From the NCBI RefSeq assembly GCF_051020985.1, contig NC_135001.1:9789896-9853895 (forward strand): 64,000 bases of DNA, read 5' to 3'. Origin of the DNA: Nomia melanderi. Lineage: Eukaryota; Arthropoda; Insecta; Hymenoptera; Halictidae. Shown piece after piece: positions 37,770-50,289 of this stretch (the first letter of the stretch is position 1; every line of letters starts with the position of its first letter). The position numbers and the translations under genes were made by a program. Below the pieces are notes generated by a model that saw only the letters and a list, made by a program, of their open reading frames with translations, did no database searches and was not told the origin of the DNA.

Positions 37770-37785
37770 GAGCGCAGAGGGTTGA
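37770..37785. mobile_element. Single end resembling the TTTGCACTC MITE family
   Basis: GAGCGCAGAGGG followed by TTGA is a variant of the GAGTGCAAAGGG right end seen at 35856. The matching left end could not be placed with confidence; CCGTTTCAGGTA at 37592 is a weak candidate. Confidence 0.3.
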
Positions 37786-37807
37786 AATAAAAAATATTGA
37801 TTTATTC

Positions 37808-37849
37808 AAGAATTACATATTTATTTCTCCAGATAAACATGTAATTCTT
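37808..37849. repeat. Inverted repeat, 11-bp perfect arms
   Basis: AAGAATTACAT at 37808-37818 is the exact reverse complement of ATGTAATTCTT at 37839-37849, with a 20-base loop. It lies just right of the MITE-like end at 37781. It could be a remnant of the same mobile DNA. Confidence 0.6.
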
Positions 37850-38396
37850 CATTTCGTTTCAGTTTTCTGTGTTACCATTTATTAATTGCATTTGCTCGTT
37901 CGATGTGTATACTCATTATCCTTCGATCTTATTACGTACTCCAAAAGACATTTGTACAACCAAGTTCCCCAGTTAACTGGTTTCATGTACAATCAAGCTC
38001 CTATAGATCATATCGCGATTTCGGCGACATTTTGACACTGAAGTACGAGACTATCTGGCATGTCACATTTAAATGTCAAGACGTAACGTCCGTCAAACTT
38101 TAATGGGGTTTAAGAGAAACTGGGACAAGAGATTACCAGTAAAATTCGTACGATGTTCGCCGGTCCTGTGACACCCGGTGGCCCGAGACATCCTAAAATT
38201 TCAGGTCGGATCATTCGCCGGGCTTGATTGGCCAGTGGAAGCCGGAGAGGCAAAGATGATGCCGTTTGAGGACGCATCCGAATCCCGTACAGAGAAAAAT
38301 ATTTTCTATATCGTGATAAGGTAACGATCCTCTTTCGGGCTACCCCAACCAAGACTAACGAAGTTCCCCTACAGTGTGGAAAATCGAACCGCGTCT

Positions 38397-38402
38397 CCCC
38401 CC

Positions 38403-38434
<32 letters not shown>

Positions 38435-38437
38435 TGC
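38397..38437. repeat. C9 tract followed by (CT)n microsatellite
   Basis: Nine C residues, then about fourteen CT units, ending CTTGCTCGCTC. Confidence 0.9.
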
Positions 38438-41400
38438 TCGCTCTATTCCCGACTGGTCTTCCGCCGACCTGAATTCCGCGTCGCCGGAAAGTTCGGGAAA
38501 GGAGACAGTGCGAGGCAAAGTAAAGGACCCCTCGTGCGGGCTCGGTGTCCCGCGGCCAATGACGATCTAGCCGGTTCGCGTCCAATTAATTTTGATATCT
38601 GAATCCAGCCAACAATAAACCGCGTTCCGTCCTACTTTTGTTCGCCCGGCCCGAATCGATCTCGTCGGTTTATCTTTGGGCAAACACGAGCGGGAGAGCC
38701 CGGGCTGTTGTTTAAACTCATCCTCCTCGAATCACACGGCTGGATTACTCTGATAATCACGGATCATAAACGAGCCGCGTCCTCGACGGCAATTACACGC
38801 GGACCGTTCCCGATTCGGCCCAACGAACAATGATTAAAAATCCGCTTCCTCGTAACATTCACGCGCACGACAATACTATCGATGAAAGGGTCAGGGCTTT
38901 GTCAAGAGGGAGCGAAGGAACAATAATCGGCGAGCGTTTGCGGAGCCGTGACCCTACGCCCGGGTTCACAGCCGTCCCGCTATCGACCCGAAGGGATTTG
39001 ACCTCCCAAACGCGTTTAACCAGAAGAAATTACACCGCGAACAAAATTAAAATAGCCGGATTAATCGGGTCGCGCCGAGATAGACCAATAGTGCGGCTTA
39101 AATTAAATCCTTGGCCGCCGGTCCCCAGTCGAATCCATCATCCCCGGGGCCGCGGCAAGCCGGTTGCAACCGCGTATATCTGCTTGGAGCATTTTTTGAT
39201 TAATTACTCGCGAGTCGCTGGATCCGCGGCGACTGTCGGTAAGTGGACTGCGTTATCTAAATGATCCACGCTAATGAACCACTTATTCAACGGCAACCGA
39301 GGCCACCGTGGACAGGTAAGGAGAACGTTCGACGAACTCGGGAAATGGGACTCCGAAGGTGCTCCTGGTTTCAGGATCGCGAACTGGCAGCCATTGCCAC
39401 TGTAATTAAGTGTGAGGGGTCACGAAGGTGTGCTTCTTGAATTTGATACTCGAATCGCTTTGTATTTTCTGTCAGTTGTTATTAACCCACGTGTCCATTG
39501 ACAGGGCTTCTATTTTCAACTCATAGAAACCAAGCTGTTGTTTATGAAAACGCTTTTGCTAGAGATTGTCAAATAAATTTATATATTTGTACAGATGTAA
39601 GAACAAGAAACCCTTCGAATCTTAAGAAATGTATCATCAAAATTTTCATAAGAAAATTAGAAATAACTCAAGCCAATTGCTCGGTAGTTCTAGCGTTAAG
39701 CGGATAAACTCATCGATACTCCCAAAATTTCTATCGTCCGCGCCTGAAGCGGCTCTTGCCACTTATTTATCAGATCCGCTTTTCTTCCATAAACGTCCGG
39801 GTCACGGACGAAAATATTCGCCACGTCTCGATACATTTCCCGCGGTGAAAATCGACACCGGCACATTGTGAAAATATTATTTCGATAAACCGTCCGACCG
39901 ATCGACCACGCGATGCTCGTCGTCATTCCGGTCTATCCGCGCAGCCGACCCCAGGAACCGGGTCAAAGTTCTCGGACGTGAACGAAAGGGCGGGAGCCGC
40001 GCGCAGCCCCGAAAATGAAGCTCCTCGCCCTTTCCCGGAGAATCTGACGGCTGAGAAATATACTATACGGCCGGTGTCAAGTCGGGAACGCCGGCGCCCG
40101 ACCGCATACGAATTCGAGTTTATGTCAACGCTGTCGGTCCCTCGACGTCCCGCATGCATACGACGAAATCCGCTGCCGCTGATTCCATTAAGCCCGCGGG
40201 GGAAAATGTCACGCGCCACGAGTGTTTTGCCAGGGTGTATTTAAGGGCCCGTGTCTCGCAACTATGCAATAGGAGGGTCTCGGCGGCGTGGCGCGTCGCG
40301 CACGAATTTGTTGCGCCGGAACGGTACGCTAACTCGATTCCTTCCTGGAGACGGTGTTAGCGTTGCATCGCGACCGCCCGGACCGTAAACTCGGCCCCGG
40401 ATATTGTTGCCCGCGCGACAGAAATTAGAACACACTTTTGAAACTAGTGCTTCGTTCGAAAGCGACTTTCCGAGCTTACGCGAAACTCGGAGATTTTTGA
40501 ACCCTCGATTGGATTTATCGACGCTTTCGAAATTGCAGGGAAGTTTGTGTTGTATTATAATTTTGGGCTGAATGGTCGTTGCGATTTTGTGTTTGATTTT
40601 TCAAATTAAAGTTCTCTCTGGTGTATCGAAAATGTGATGAGGCTTTCGAGCAATATCGGGGAGAAATGTTCTTTATGTTGCTGATTTTTCCAAGTTAATG
40701 GGTACAGATATGGAAAAAGGATAATATTACGGTTATTTGCATACACGATGAATCTTTCAGAACGAAGATAATTGACTGTGAAGTCTCGTTCGTGATTGAA
40801 TCTGTTCGTTTTGGTATACATAAATGATAACTGATGATATTTTTCTGTGCTTGTTGGAGTACTTGTACATTATAGCATGGGCTGCTGTGTTTTTTAAAGA
40901 TCGTCGTTGCAGATTATTTCATATATCTTCTGCCAGGTGAAATAAATAAAATATCATCTACAGTTTCTTTCATCTCACTTACAGTAAGTTCTCATCTTTT
41001 ATGAGTTTATTAAGAAATTCCAAATTTTCGACGGATTATATATAGGAAATTACTCAGTATTACTATACTGTTGCGAGAATTGACAATGGATGTCTCCCAA
41101 TCGACCGACTTCGCCTATAATATTCCCTTGCAAGATGGTAGCACAGAGGTGTGCACAAGGATCTATTCCCTCCTTCGGATCTCTGGAGAATAGGCAGCGG
41201 ACATTCGGTCGGTACAGATCTAACATATCGATTAGACAGATTTGAATTGTAGATTCTGGAATGAGCCACACCAACTAAGTTATACCCATAATATACGGGA
41301 CACTCCTAAAAGCAAAGTACAGTCGACAAGCAAACGAGCCGACCTGAAAACTAAAATTTTTTATTTCCCAGGATAATCTACCTCAAATATTTCCGAGAAA

Positions 41401-43320
41401 TTCCGAAATTAATGTTTTTGCGAAGTGGAAACCGGTGAATCATGAGCAGACACGAGTTTCGTTAAATCTCACTCGCACTCGACAAATTTGCGAACGGGAT
41501 TCTCTTGAAAACAAATTTTATTCTGTACCTATGACACATTTTTTCACACAGAATCATCGGCTGCTGCTAATTTTGCCCGTAATTCCGTGGAACAACGTTT
41601 AGGGGGATCCACCCCGCGCAAGCCAAATCCGTCCGCGATAAATTTGCTTAATAGTCGTTAGATCTGTTATCATTGGGCACTTTTGTACAAGCGGTTTCAG
41701 CGGTGTGTAGCGAAAGAGACACGGTACATTATCCACGAGCGCCAAGCAGCCAGCTACGACAAACAAGACACTAAGGAAGTCCCCCATTTGCGCAGTATTT
41801 ATTGAAGATATATGTAAACGATTATGGTCACGTCGTAACTGGCATCTCTTCCCCGGCTAATGCTTCTCCGGCGTTGTGCCCGAACTCCGCCTATCAATTC
41901 AAAAGTTTCGGTGAACCTCGGTTGATGTCAATGGTGCCGCGCCAGCCGCGCAAACGTCGCACTTTCGTGATGCACGCACGTTTATTAATAGATCTAAAAT
42001 TTCTCGCTAAACGCGAATTTAACGCGTTAACTTCCACGCAAATCGTGAGGGTTTCGTGTAACACTTACTTTTTCATAGCGAAGATGAATAGGAACAATTA
42101 TTTTATTATATTGCATCACAATCTTTACATTCGACTATTACCAACTTTCTTATGTCGTTAAACGTTTTTATTCTACATCAGTCACTTTACGTATTAAGAA
42201 GATAATTCACTGTTGACCGACATCGTGGTCAATGTGTTAACTGATACGCATGACTCGCGAAATATGTCACTCGTCTTGCCAGTTACTTCTCATTTTACTT
42301 CCATGACGATCCATCTTCTTCGAATACAAGTATATATCACAATTTAGAAATTCTTGCATGAATGTTTTTAAATATAAATATTCTAGATTAATCGACTTCT
42401 TTATTAGACCCAATAGAAGAAATTATCAACTCGAGATTATCGTAACACCTCTGTATTCGTTTAAAATGTAGGGCTTCGGGTAGATTTCCAGGTCCAAAAA
42501 TGACATAGTTATAAACGTAAACCACTGTCAATTTACGCGCAAAGCGTTTATAGTAATTATTCTTATCCCTTTTCACTGCAGAAGTCTCTGCGAACTGCTG
42601 CAGAACAATATATTACCTTGAATTGAACGAAATTCTAGAATTAGGGTGCTGTTTATAAAAGAACCGCGCGGGTCCCAGTGAACTAATAAGTGAAATGGCT
42701 GTGCGCGTGAACTTCAATTAGTTCGCCGGAACAATCGACTGAAACAATCTGCAGGTTTTCGTAAGAACTCTGATTTCACGGGCGAACGTCTGAACGCGGG
42801 GCTCGATTGTTTCTCATTACGATACAGCGCATCTCGGGGCGGCAGGATTATTCTGATAAGTAAGTTTCGAGTTTAATTGAAACCAATTTCGCCCAGCGGC
42901 GCGGCGCGGCGGGCATGGGCGACGGTGACGGTATGAATGGGATTGTTGACTGTTAGACGAGACTTACAATGTTTCTACAATTTGCGATAAGTGCACGCCG
43001 GTACCGGTACTTTGTGTACACGGCTGCTTCCGACAGACATTAAGAATGAATAATTGCGCTTGCATCGAGCCCCATTAACGTTCCGCCGCTGGATGCATCG
43101 GGCGCTAGATCGGACGATTTACTGATCTAGTCGCTTTTTATTGTTAATCTGTCCTTTAAATCACCATGGATTAGTGGATGTTTTATGGCAGCTCCCAGCT
43201 GCCTGCGGAACGTGCTCTACAATGCTCACTTATGTCCGGCGTCGACATTACTGCATGCTCAATCGTGTATGCATGTGACTAATTAAAATATCAGTAATTA
43301 ATCACGAAAAGCAATATTAA
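38438..43320. other. Non-coding stretch with no recognised gene
   Basis: CpG-rich to about 39260 and again at 39900-40400. AT-rich at 40500-41050 and 42000-42640. Two overlapping minus frames at 41050-41274 and 41063-41269 have moderately protein-like residues but are both open, and neither is recognised. No RNA gene seen. Confidence 0.5.
39681..39699. mobile_element. Single end of the CACTAGAACTACCG MITE-like family
   Basis: TCGGTAGTTCTAGCG followed by TTAA (39696-39699) is, on the other strand, TTAA then CGCTAGAACTACCGA. This matches the ends at 55095 and 53327. The element extends left. A TTAA at 39482-39485 could mark its far side (about 210 bp), but the sequence there does not form a convincing inverted end. 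Confidence 0.45.
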
Positions 43321-43500
43321 CCATTTGCACTGCAGAAGGTTTTTACTACAAGTATACAATACTTGCTAAAACTGGCTTAACGAGATATTTCACGTAGATT
43401 GAGGAACAATGTTATTTTATTTCAATATTTAACATATTGATGCATTACGCGAAGCTTAATGTTAAATATCAAACTGCATCATATCGTCCTATCAAAATTA
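43321..43500. mobile_element. MITE-like element, TTTGCACTC family, left part
   Basis: A perfect TTAA (43317-43320) is followed by CCATTTGCACTGCAGAAGG, close to the 35615 end. The interior shares GGAACAA, GTTATTTTATTTCAATATT, ATTGATGCATTA, CGAAGCTTAATGTTAAATATCAAA with 35615 and 16244. The right inverted end was not found, so the copy is truncated or too diverged. Confidence 0.6.
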
Positions 43501-45000
43501 AGAATTCCCAGAGTCGACACTTTTAGAAGTATGACAGCATATCTGAACAACCCTCAACAGTTTCCACGAATGAACTCTCCGATCAAAGATCTACGGAAAA
43601 CCACTGTTCAAAGTTTTTCTCGCTACCCGAACTAGTACTTCCACTTTAACGTCTTACCGTATCATTTAACCGGGAAAAATCAGGGGCGTAATTATGGCGA
43701 CCGATATCTCGCCCGTGTTGTCACCTCGAGTCAGAATCGTGATATTTACGTTTGGTCCAAAATTTTGATCACCAGTCAAACTCGTTAAAATACGGCAGGG
43801 GGTTAAAGTGAAACGACTAAAGAAATAACGCGGCATAATTACGAGTCAAGAGTCAAGGGGGAAACGTGCGCGTAAACAGAACGACACCGGACACAAAGCC
43901 GAGTGTACAGGAAGGATTAAAGGGAAACGAGAAACACCGCGATTCTTTGAATTGTAAATCCGCGCCGAGTCCGCAAAGAACGGTCTATCACTGGAATTAA
44001 TCGTTCAAATAACGGAAGAAACGGCACCCACGAGACGAGTCTAATTTGACGATTAATTTGCACCCTTACAACGTAACATTGCATTGCACTCGAACCGTGA
44101 TAATTAACGGAACTTCGAGGCGAAGGGGACAAATCACGGACGACGCGCGAAGCTGATGGACTGACAACAATCGGAACGCGGAATTTATTAAACCGAACGC
44201 AAACGTGCGATGCAACGGATGCATTCTTCCGGGCGTGTGATTGCTCGACGCGATAGGCTGTTTACCGCTTCACGGTGTACGTTTTGCGTAAATATTGGCG
44301 TTGCGAGGCGGAACGCAGCGATTGAACGACACCAACGGCTCGACTGTTGATCCGGAATCCTTTCGTCCATCGATCAACGTTGACTCGCCGCCGTGAAACA
44401 GAATCGTGAATCGGCTGGTCCGGCGACGAGTTCAAACGAATTCTACGTTTCGGCTTCGAAACCCACAAAAGAGCAACGCGAACTTTCGCTCTCCTTCTAA
44501 CCCGTTCAATTACGGCCGATGCAAACGCAGCCTCTTGCCGGAGTTAAGAATGAAATTGGATTTCCCGTCCCCGGTCGACGATTGTGGTCGCTTCTCGCGC
44601 TCTCGTCTCTTCCCCTCGCCGATCCCGGTCTCGAGCCACTCGAATTTTCCTTTTGCGACTCTTCCGTGTCCCTTTTAGTGCAACCTCTACCCCCGGAGAA
44701 CAGCTCTTTTAGCGCGACCGCCGACGGGACTCTGTGCCGGTTGACGGGACCGTGCTGATCTGGCTGCGATCGCGCCTTGACAACTCTGATTACGCGACCC
44801 CTCCGTCGGGGATTGTAGTGGCTCTTTCAAAACGAACACTTTCGGAAATTGAGTTTGAGTTAATATTGAGAAACGGACGAAGAATCAGCAGAAGAGAGTT
44901 TTCTTTTGTAAATGGTTCATCTTTGAAGGTGTACCTCTGCGATTCTTTTCTAAGCTGAGCTCGATAGAACTACTTTGTTGCCAATAATGTAATAACTTAA
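43501..45000. other. Non-coding stretch with no recognised gene
   Basis: Mixed composition, CpG-rich at 44100-44800. Overlapping short frames on both strands only. The TTAA flank of the element at 45001 lies at its right edge. Confidence 0.5.
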
Positions 45001-45185
45001 CCATTTAGTCTAGAAAAAGAGGAGAATTTTGTGTTAGTCCTATGTCTAAGTATATTCTAAAGTATATCATTCTGAAATAGAAAAGTAATATTTAATGTAA
45101 AATCAAGGGATTCGAATGACGTTTATATTCGTTAAGCTGTATTTAAAATCTTCACCATGAATTTGAAATATTTCCAGGAAAAGGG
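45001..45185. mobile_element. TTAA-flanked MITE-like element, 185 bp
   Basis: Perfect TTAA flanks lie on both sides (44997-45000 and 45186-45189). The left end is CCATTTAGTCTAGAAAAAG. The right end read on the other strand is CCCTTTTCCTGGAAA, about 11 of 16 matching with one gap. It is AT-rich with no frame. The end pattern CC-TTT-CT-GAAA resembles the 35615 family, so it may be a diverged member. Confidence 0.5.
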
Positions 45186-45189
45186 TTAA

Positions 45190-46138
45190 ATTTTATGTCC
45201 GCTTTACCGTCGAGGAAAATCTACGCAGGTTTTTGTATACGACGTGGTGAAATTTTTTCAGTTTATATTTCTACAAATTGAATCGGGAGGACGAGTTGTG
45301 GTAGCAATTTATTCTTCTTTCCGCGCGCGACATTTACCGTGGAACACGCTGTACAGTGTGAACGTCACGGAGCACGTGATTTTTCACCGCGGGATTACGA
45401 ACTCTTTGAACAATCGGATTTCGTGGCGTAACGCAGCCACGCGATGATTTTTGCAACCGTGAAAATATAGGACGCAAAATTTTTACGTTCACCTGGCCAT
45501 CACGCGCGTTATCGTTTGTCTGAATATTCCCGAATGACGACCCGCATCACGTACCGATGACCGATGGCCGTCGTTTAAACTGAGCCAGGGTGTTACATCC
45601 GTGAGTCGGATATTAAAAATGTTTTTTCGAAATCGGCCAGCGAACAAACATTTTTTAATCATTCAGCGGTTTAGCCGTGCACCGCGGAGAGATAAAGGGA
45701 ACGACGTTTTCATATTTCCGCGGAACGCGGTAATATAATATAGTGGCCGCCAACGATTTCCTGTTAAAGCATCGTTTCATAACGTTCTCTAACCAAATGG
45801 TTTTCGAAAATTAAAACTTATTGCCGAAATGTAGTATGCAATCAACTCATGGAGCATCATTCCCTCTATTGGTGAAAAATGCTTCCATCTATACGAATAA
45901 ACTCTGAATAAAACATACGCTAAAAGTTTTTACAAATCTAATACTCTTGGAAATGGAAGCTTAATTTAAAAAATGGTGAACTCGCATTATCTTTTCACAA
46001 ATTTTTATGTCCTACATTTTTTCGCGATAGCGTATCTATATCGATCCTTATATCTTTAAAAAGTCAGATTATTGGTTTAGCCAAAGACTTTAAACAATTT
46101 TTAACAATTGTTTTAAATTTCACTGTCAAAGCGTTTGC
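45190..46138. other. Non-coding stretch with no recognised gene
   Basis: CpG-rich to about 45720, then AT-rich. One short plus frame (45244-45447), not recognised. Confidence 0.5.
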
Positions 46139-46182
46139 TTGATTCTTAATTCTTAATTCTTATTTTCTTGACTCTTAATTTG
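46139..46182. repeat. Short degenerate ATTCTTA tandem repeat
   Basis: GATTCTTAATTCTTAATTCTTA followed by variants (TTTTCTTG, ACTCTTAA); a 7-bp unit repeated about five times with changes. Confidence 0.7.
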
Positions 46183-46350
46183 TTACGAAATAACAAAGAT
46201 TCCTCTAACTATGCGACAATTGCAATACCAATAAAAGTTACTTCAAGGATATACTATTTTATACATTTCACATGTTCGTTAGATTAACTTAACGGAAAAT
46301 TAAAAAAAAAAAGTAATGTACACTGCTGCAAAATTTGTTTCTAGTTTTCG

Positions 46351-46395
46351 TTTTACCGATTTTACCGATTCTACCGATTTCACCGATTTGACCAA
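46351..46395. repeat. 9-bp tandem repeat, five units
   Basis: TTTTACCGA, TTTTACCGA, TTCTACCGA, TTTCACCGA, TTTGACCAA at exact 9-bp spacing from 46351 to 46395. The substitutions increase towards the right end. Confidence 0.85.
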
Positions 46396-48257
46396 TGACT
46401 GACTCAAATACATATCTTTAACGAAGACGTTGATTTTCCAGTGAAGGATCACTGATTCTTTCCGGGTCCATTCGACTAAGTATCGCTAGCCCTAGCCATC
46501 GTGTTTCACACGCCGTGGAGTTTGCGAGCTTAATCTTCCGCGACGTGCTGACTTGGACGGTCTCGGAAGTTGCCGAATCTCGAGGGTGCGCTCGCGTCTT
46601 TCCGTAGGAAGCTGCAGCCCCCTCGCGCAACGGGTAACAAGAGGAACACACCGCTGCTAAACCATCCTCCGGGGTGCTATTGTTGGGAACACCTTTCGGA
46701 CCTATAAACTATCCGACCAAATTCCGGCGGGGAACTTTTCTCAGGAATCCGATAAGCATCTCGCTGTTTCAGAACGTTCGTTTCTGATGCTTGGCCCGGT
46801 GATGCGAGTAAACCGATTGAATCGCGGGGCTCGGTCCCGGCTCGGGGCTCAGCGCGCTCCAAACTTTTGGTTAAATTTCATGAAGTTGGCCACGGGTCCC
46901 GAAAGGTACAGGGCATTGCTCATATAAGTAACAAAGCTTTGTATGAATGTTTCCTCGTCGGAATTAAATGTTTATGACTTCTGTTTCGTGTTGTTAAAAT
47001 CTTTTTGGATTATTGTTGCAAGGAGGAATTTTGAATTTTTATAGAAACGTCTTTGTCAATTGGTTGAAGTACATACAGCTTAGTTCTAGGGTAGTCTCGG
47101 AAGAGATAACCATATTTTCTTTGAAACGCTTTTAGATGAAACTTACACGAATTAGAACACCAGATTTGATTTCTATATAAACTTTAGTTACTATCTTATA
47201 AAATAAACGACAAGAATTGAGATTATAAATGAAACAACATCAACTCTAATTGTAATTGAATCAATCGCTTGTGCAAGATAATTGAAGTGGAATTGCCCTA
47301 CCTCAGGAATGTGTGCAATAATGATTTGAATTACATGCGAAACGCGAGATTACGAAATATACAGAGATCTCGCAATAATTTCCACACTTGTTATTTCAAA
47401 GGTATCTCAAGGATCATGCGCCTCGCTGTCAACGTCTGATCGCCGTTGCAATGATCATAAAACCGTCTAGACTTCTTATAAAATGGCAGAAAGCGACTCA
47501 AAGCCTTACGACTCATAGTATCATAAACTTTACTCCACTTTATCGTCGAGACCTGAGTGCACTCCTCAAATTGGAGGGTAGCCGGGTCCGTTTCGCGAGG
47601 CTCCAATGGAAAGCATAAACATTCAGATGAGTTTACCGTGGACACGTTTGATACAATAGGCTGCGCGGCCTCTTGGCCAAATATAGGACGACAAATTGCT
47701 CTAAGCCAATAAAGCAGTCCCGTGTGTATGTATTTCTCCCTATTTCTGGACCATCGTTCTCTACGCTTGCTTGGTCGGTATTCTGCAAACGAGGAGCGTT
47801 CCGTGACGAAAAAAGGTTGCCGAGAAATTGAGCCCTCGCATTTGAAGGCTACGGAGCGGCGCCATTCAAAGTTTGTCACAATAAACTATAAAATTCTATT
47901 ATTAACTCTTCGAAGATGAATATCGTCGCTTTGACGACGTAAAAATTTTATATTCAGAATACAAAGCTACAAAGAAATAATTGAAACGATCGAATAACGG
48001 GAGATCGGTGCAGGTTACTTTCTCGCTGAAATTGAATGGTTGTACAATTTAATTTCTTTTGCCACAGATTCTGAATACTTAAAAAAATCTTCAACCACAA
48101 AAGATTAAATGTATGACATTTGTATCTGTAATCGATGAAAAAAAGCAGTAAAATCAATGACTTTTCCTTTCATCGCGTATATCATTTATTTATACGTGAA
48201 TACGTTTTCCTATTGAAATTGCTCCGAGTTGTTAGTAATATAAGTGAAAAGAACCTC
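46396..48257. other. Non-coding stretch with no recognised gene
   Basis: Two minus frames, 46677-46862 and 46418-46651, have fairly protein-like residues and lie close together in different frames. No domain is recognised, so they are not called. A 162-codon minus frame at 47391-47879 also lacks recognisable features. Confidence 0.45.
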
Positions 48258-48274
48258 CGAGTGCAAAGGGTTGA
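48258..48274. mobile_element. Single end of the TTTGCACTC MITE-like family
   Basis: CGAGTGCAAAGGG followed by TTGA is nearly identical to the right end at 35856-35867. The left partner is not visible in the preceding 300 bp, so the element is longer or truncated. Confidence 0.45.
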
Positions 48275-48382
48275 ACAAAAGATAGCTAGCAATAACGTTC
48301 CGAAGCGTTCCCTTTAGATCTGGGCGTGTTATTGGGTGACACGGTCGGGTCCGCCGCGAACTGAAAGAAAGAACTTACAGGA

Positions 48383-48405
48383 CCTGTATATACCTGTATA
48401 TACAG
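48383..48405. repeat. Tandem CCTGTATATA pair with a palindrome
   Basis: CCTGTATATA is repeated twice in tandem and followed by CAG, so the second copy forms the palindrome CTGTATATACAG. Confidence 0.6.
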
Positions 48406-49429
48406 AACAGTGGACGTGATGCTTTCCGGCGGGCAAGAAGAGATAAAAAAGGGAAAGGCAAAGAAACCCATAGGAAACTCGAAAATCAAAGGCAACGAGT
48501 AAACACGATGAGCTATCGATCCGTTCCGAGCGTGTTCGCATTTGCGCTACGTATTACTTTTCTCTTTTGTTCCTTCTCCGCCGGTCCGTGTACGTATATA
48601 CCTACACAGCGTCTGTGCCGGTCACCACGTTCCCGTTCTCGAGTTCTAACGTTATAAAGCATTATAAGGATATATTTATTTCGTCTGATAAAGCCGCGAC
48701 TTCGTTTTAATCCCTGCGTACTGTCCCGCTAATTGGTGCGTTAATATTTTCTGAATTAAACTGGATCAGAGTTGACATATAATTAAAGGGGAAAAACTTG
48801 AACGCGCCGCGATTTATTTGCATACTGTGTTGGCATTAAACGGGCGTGCAACTGGAAAAAAAGTCGAATGTTTAAACCGGTGGCATTAGTTTAATTCACG
48901 TATTTTTATAACGATGTTTTCAAATATTTTTGCCCCCTTTTTCCGTGGTCGCGTAGCGTATACGCGTTTCGATGGAATAAAAAGAAACGTAGAAACAGTG
49001 GTCCGCGAGGGAAGTTGGCGGGCCGGTGTGGCTACGAAATTCATAAATTATATTTCCAGTGAGGAAGAAATTCGGGAACGGAGGAACGAGGGCGAATAGA
49101 CAGCAAATAAGAAAATAAGGGAGCATTCCGCGAGTTCTCGAGATCGTACGTTATCCGGTTTGCGCTGTCCGATTGCCTAGCATCTACGCCGCGGGTAGCC
49201 ACGGCCGACTTTCTTTCAGACGATAACTTCCCCGGTTTCGAGGATATCCGTAGTCGGGTTCTATACTACGTATAGGCGACTCGGAAATCATAGCGTGGAA
49301 CGAGCGCATAGTAATTACCTCTAAAAAGATCAACCAAGACTTTAGAGCAACTATTCGTTATAACTGGAATTTTTCTGGAAAGGATAATTGTGTTTCTGAA
49401 TGTATCCCTTGCTCACTTTGAATAGATAG
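48406..49429. other. Non-coding stretch with no recognised gene
   Basis: Mixed composition, short frames on both strands, nothing recognised. Confidence 0.5.
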
Positions 49430-49580
49430 AATCACTTTGTAATTACTTATTAGAAATAAAGAAGCATTCCGTGTTCGTTTATAACCATGCTTATTCTATA
49501 GCAATTGATAACAGAGAAATAATATTGAATTTGAATTTAAAAAAATCGAGTGACACTTGCTTTTGTTAACTTTTGTTAGA
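49430..49580. repeat. Dispersed AT-rich repeat, copy 2 (partner at 28160)
   Basis: Partner of 28160-28315, with the shared core AATTGATAACAGAGAAATAA and further ordered matches on both sides. Both copies are in the same orientation in the window. Confidence 0.55.
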
Positions 49581-50186
49581 GATTTTTTTTCGAAGGAGGT
49601 TTACTTATATTTTCTATTGGAATTCTATAAATTATATTTTATCGCTTTAGAAATTGAGAGAAAAAGAGTTGCGTTGGTGAATAAGGAAATAGTTTAAAAT
49701 TATTGACTTTTCAAACTTTAAGATCTTTTTCACTTTCGGTACAAGAATTTATGCTATCCAAGAACTACGAGTTCTGTGTCGCACTGTATATTCATCGCTC
49801 CGTGAGCTACGCGGGAGACGCGTACGGAACGTTTCCACTTTGTATGCGGGCTTCCTTTTATCGTGACGATCGGAACCACTGGACTACCTACTCCAATAAA
49901 GTTGCGAACTTTATGAAACAGAAAACATTCGAGCGCTGTTTGATTTTCGTTTCTCATTTTACGGCGCACGGAAAGAACGGTACAAGTGCTTTCATTCAGC
50001 GGCTTAGGCTAGAGTTTAACTACACACTTGAAACTGTGTTGAATAGCGCGTTTCTTTCTTTCCTGTTTTTCTTCCCCTTCGTTCAACTTTTTTATCTTGT
50101 TTCCTTTTGCGCAACGCATACGTATTTTATAAACAAGCTGCGCACTGTATAAATAGGTTCAGCTGAATGGAACGAATACAACAAAC
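49581..50186. other. Non-coding stretch with one unassigned 149-codon frame
   Basis: A plus frame at 49703-50152 ends in a phenylalanine/leucine-rich hydrophobic segment. It matches nothing I recognise, a shorter minus frame overlaps it, and frames of this length are expected by chance here. Confidence 0.4.
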
Positions 50187-50289
50187 GCACACTGGGGGAT
50201 TCGCCCGATCAGGCCGGCTCCATTCTAAAGATCTTACCTAAATCGAAAAATTTTTGCTTTTCGAGATAAACGAATATGCGAGGAACAAT
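50187..50289. repeat. Dispersed repeat, copy 2 (partner at 9216)
   Basis: Starts GCACACTGGG and continues CCGATCAGGCCGGCT, TTACCTAAATCGAA, TTTTTGCTTTTCGAGATAAA and TATGCGAGGAACAAT, parallel to 9216-9324. The two copies are in the same orientation, 41 kb apart. Confidence 0.65.

Noticed and set aside
41050..41274. Two overlapping minus frames as a small gene
   Set aside because: Both frames are open over the same bases, so there is no sign of which, if either, is coding, and neither is recognised.
42213..42232. TTGACC/GGTCAA inverted repeat as a regulatory hairpin
   Set aside because: The six-base arms are too short to stand out in a window of this size.
49703..50152. 149-codon plus frame with a hydrophobic tail as a membrane protein
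   Set aside because: The hydrophobic part comes from a T-rich stretch, no family is recognised, and there is no other gene-like signal nearby.
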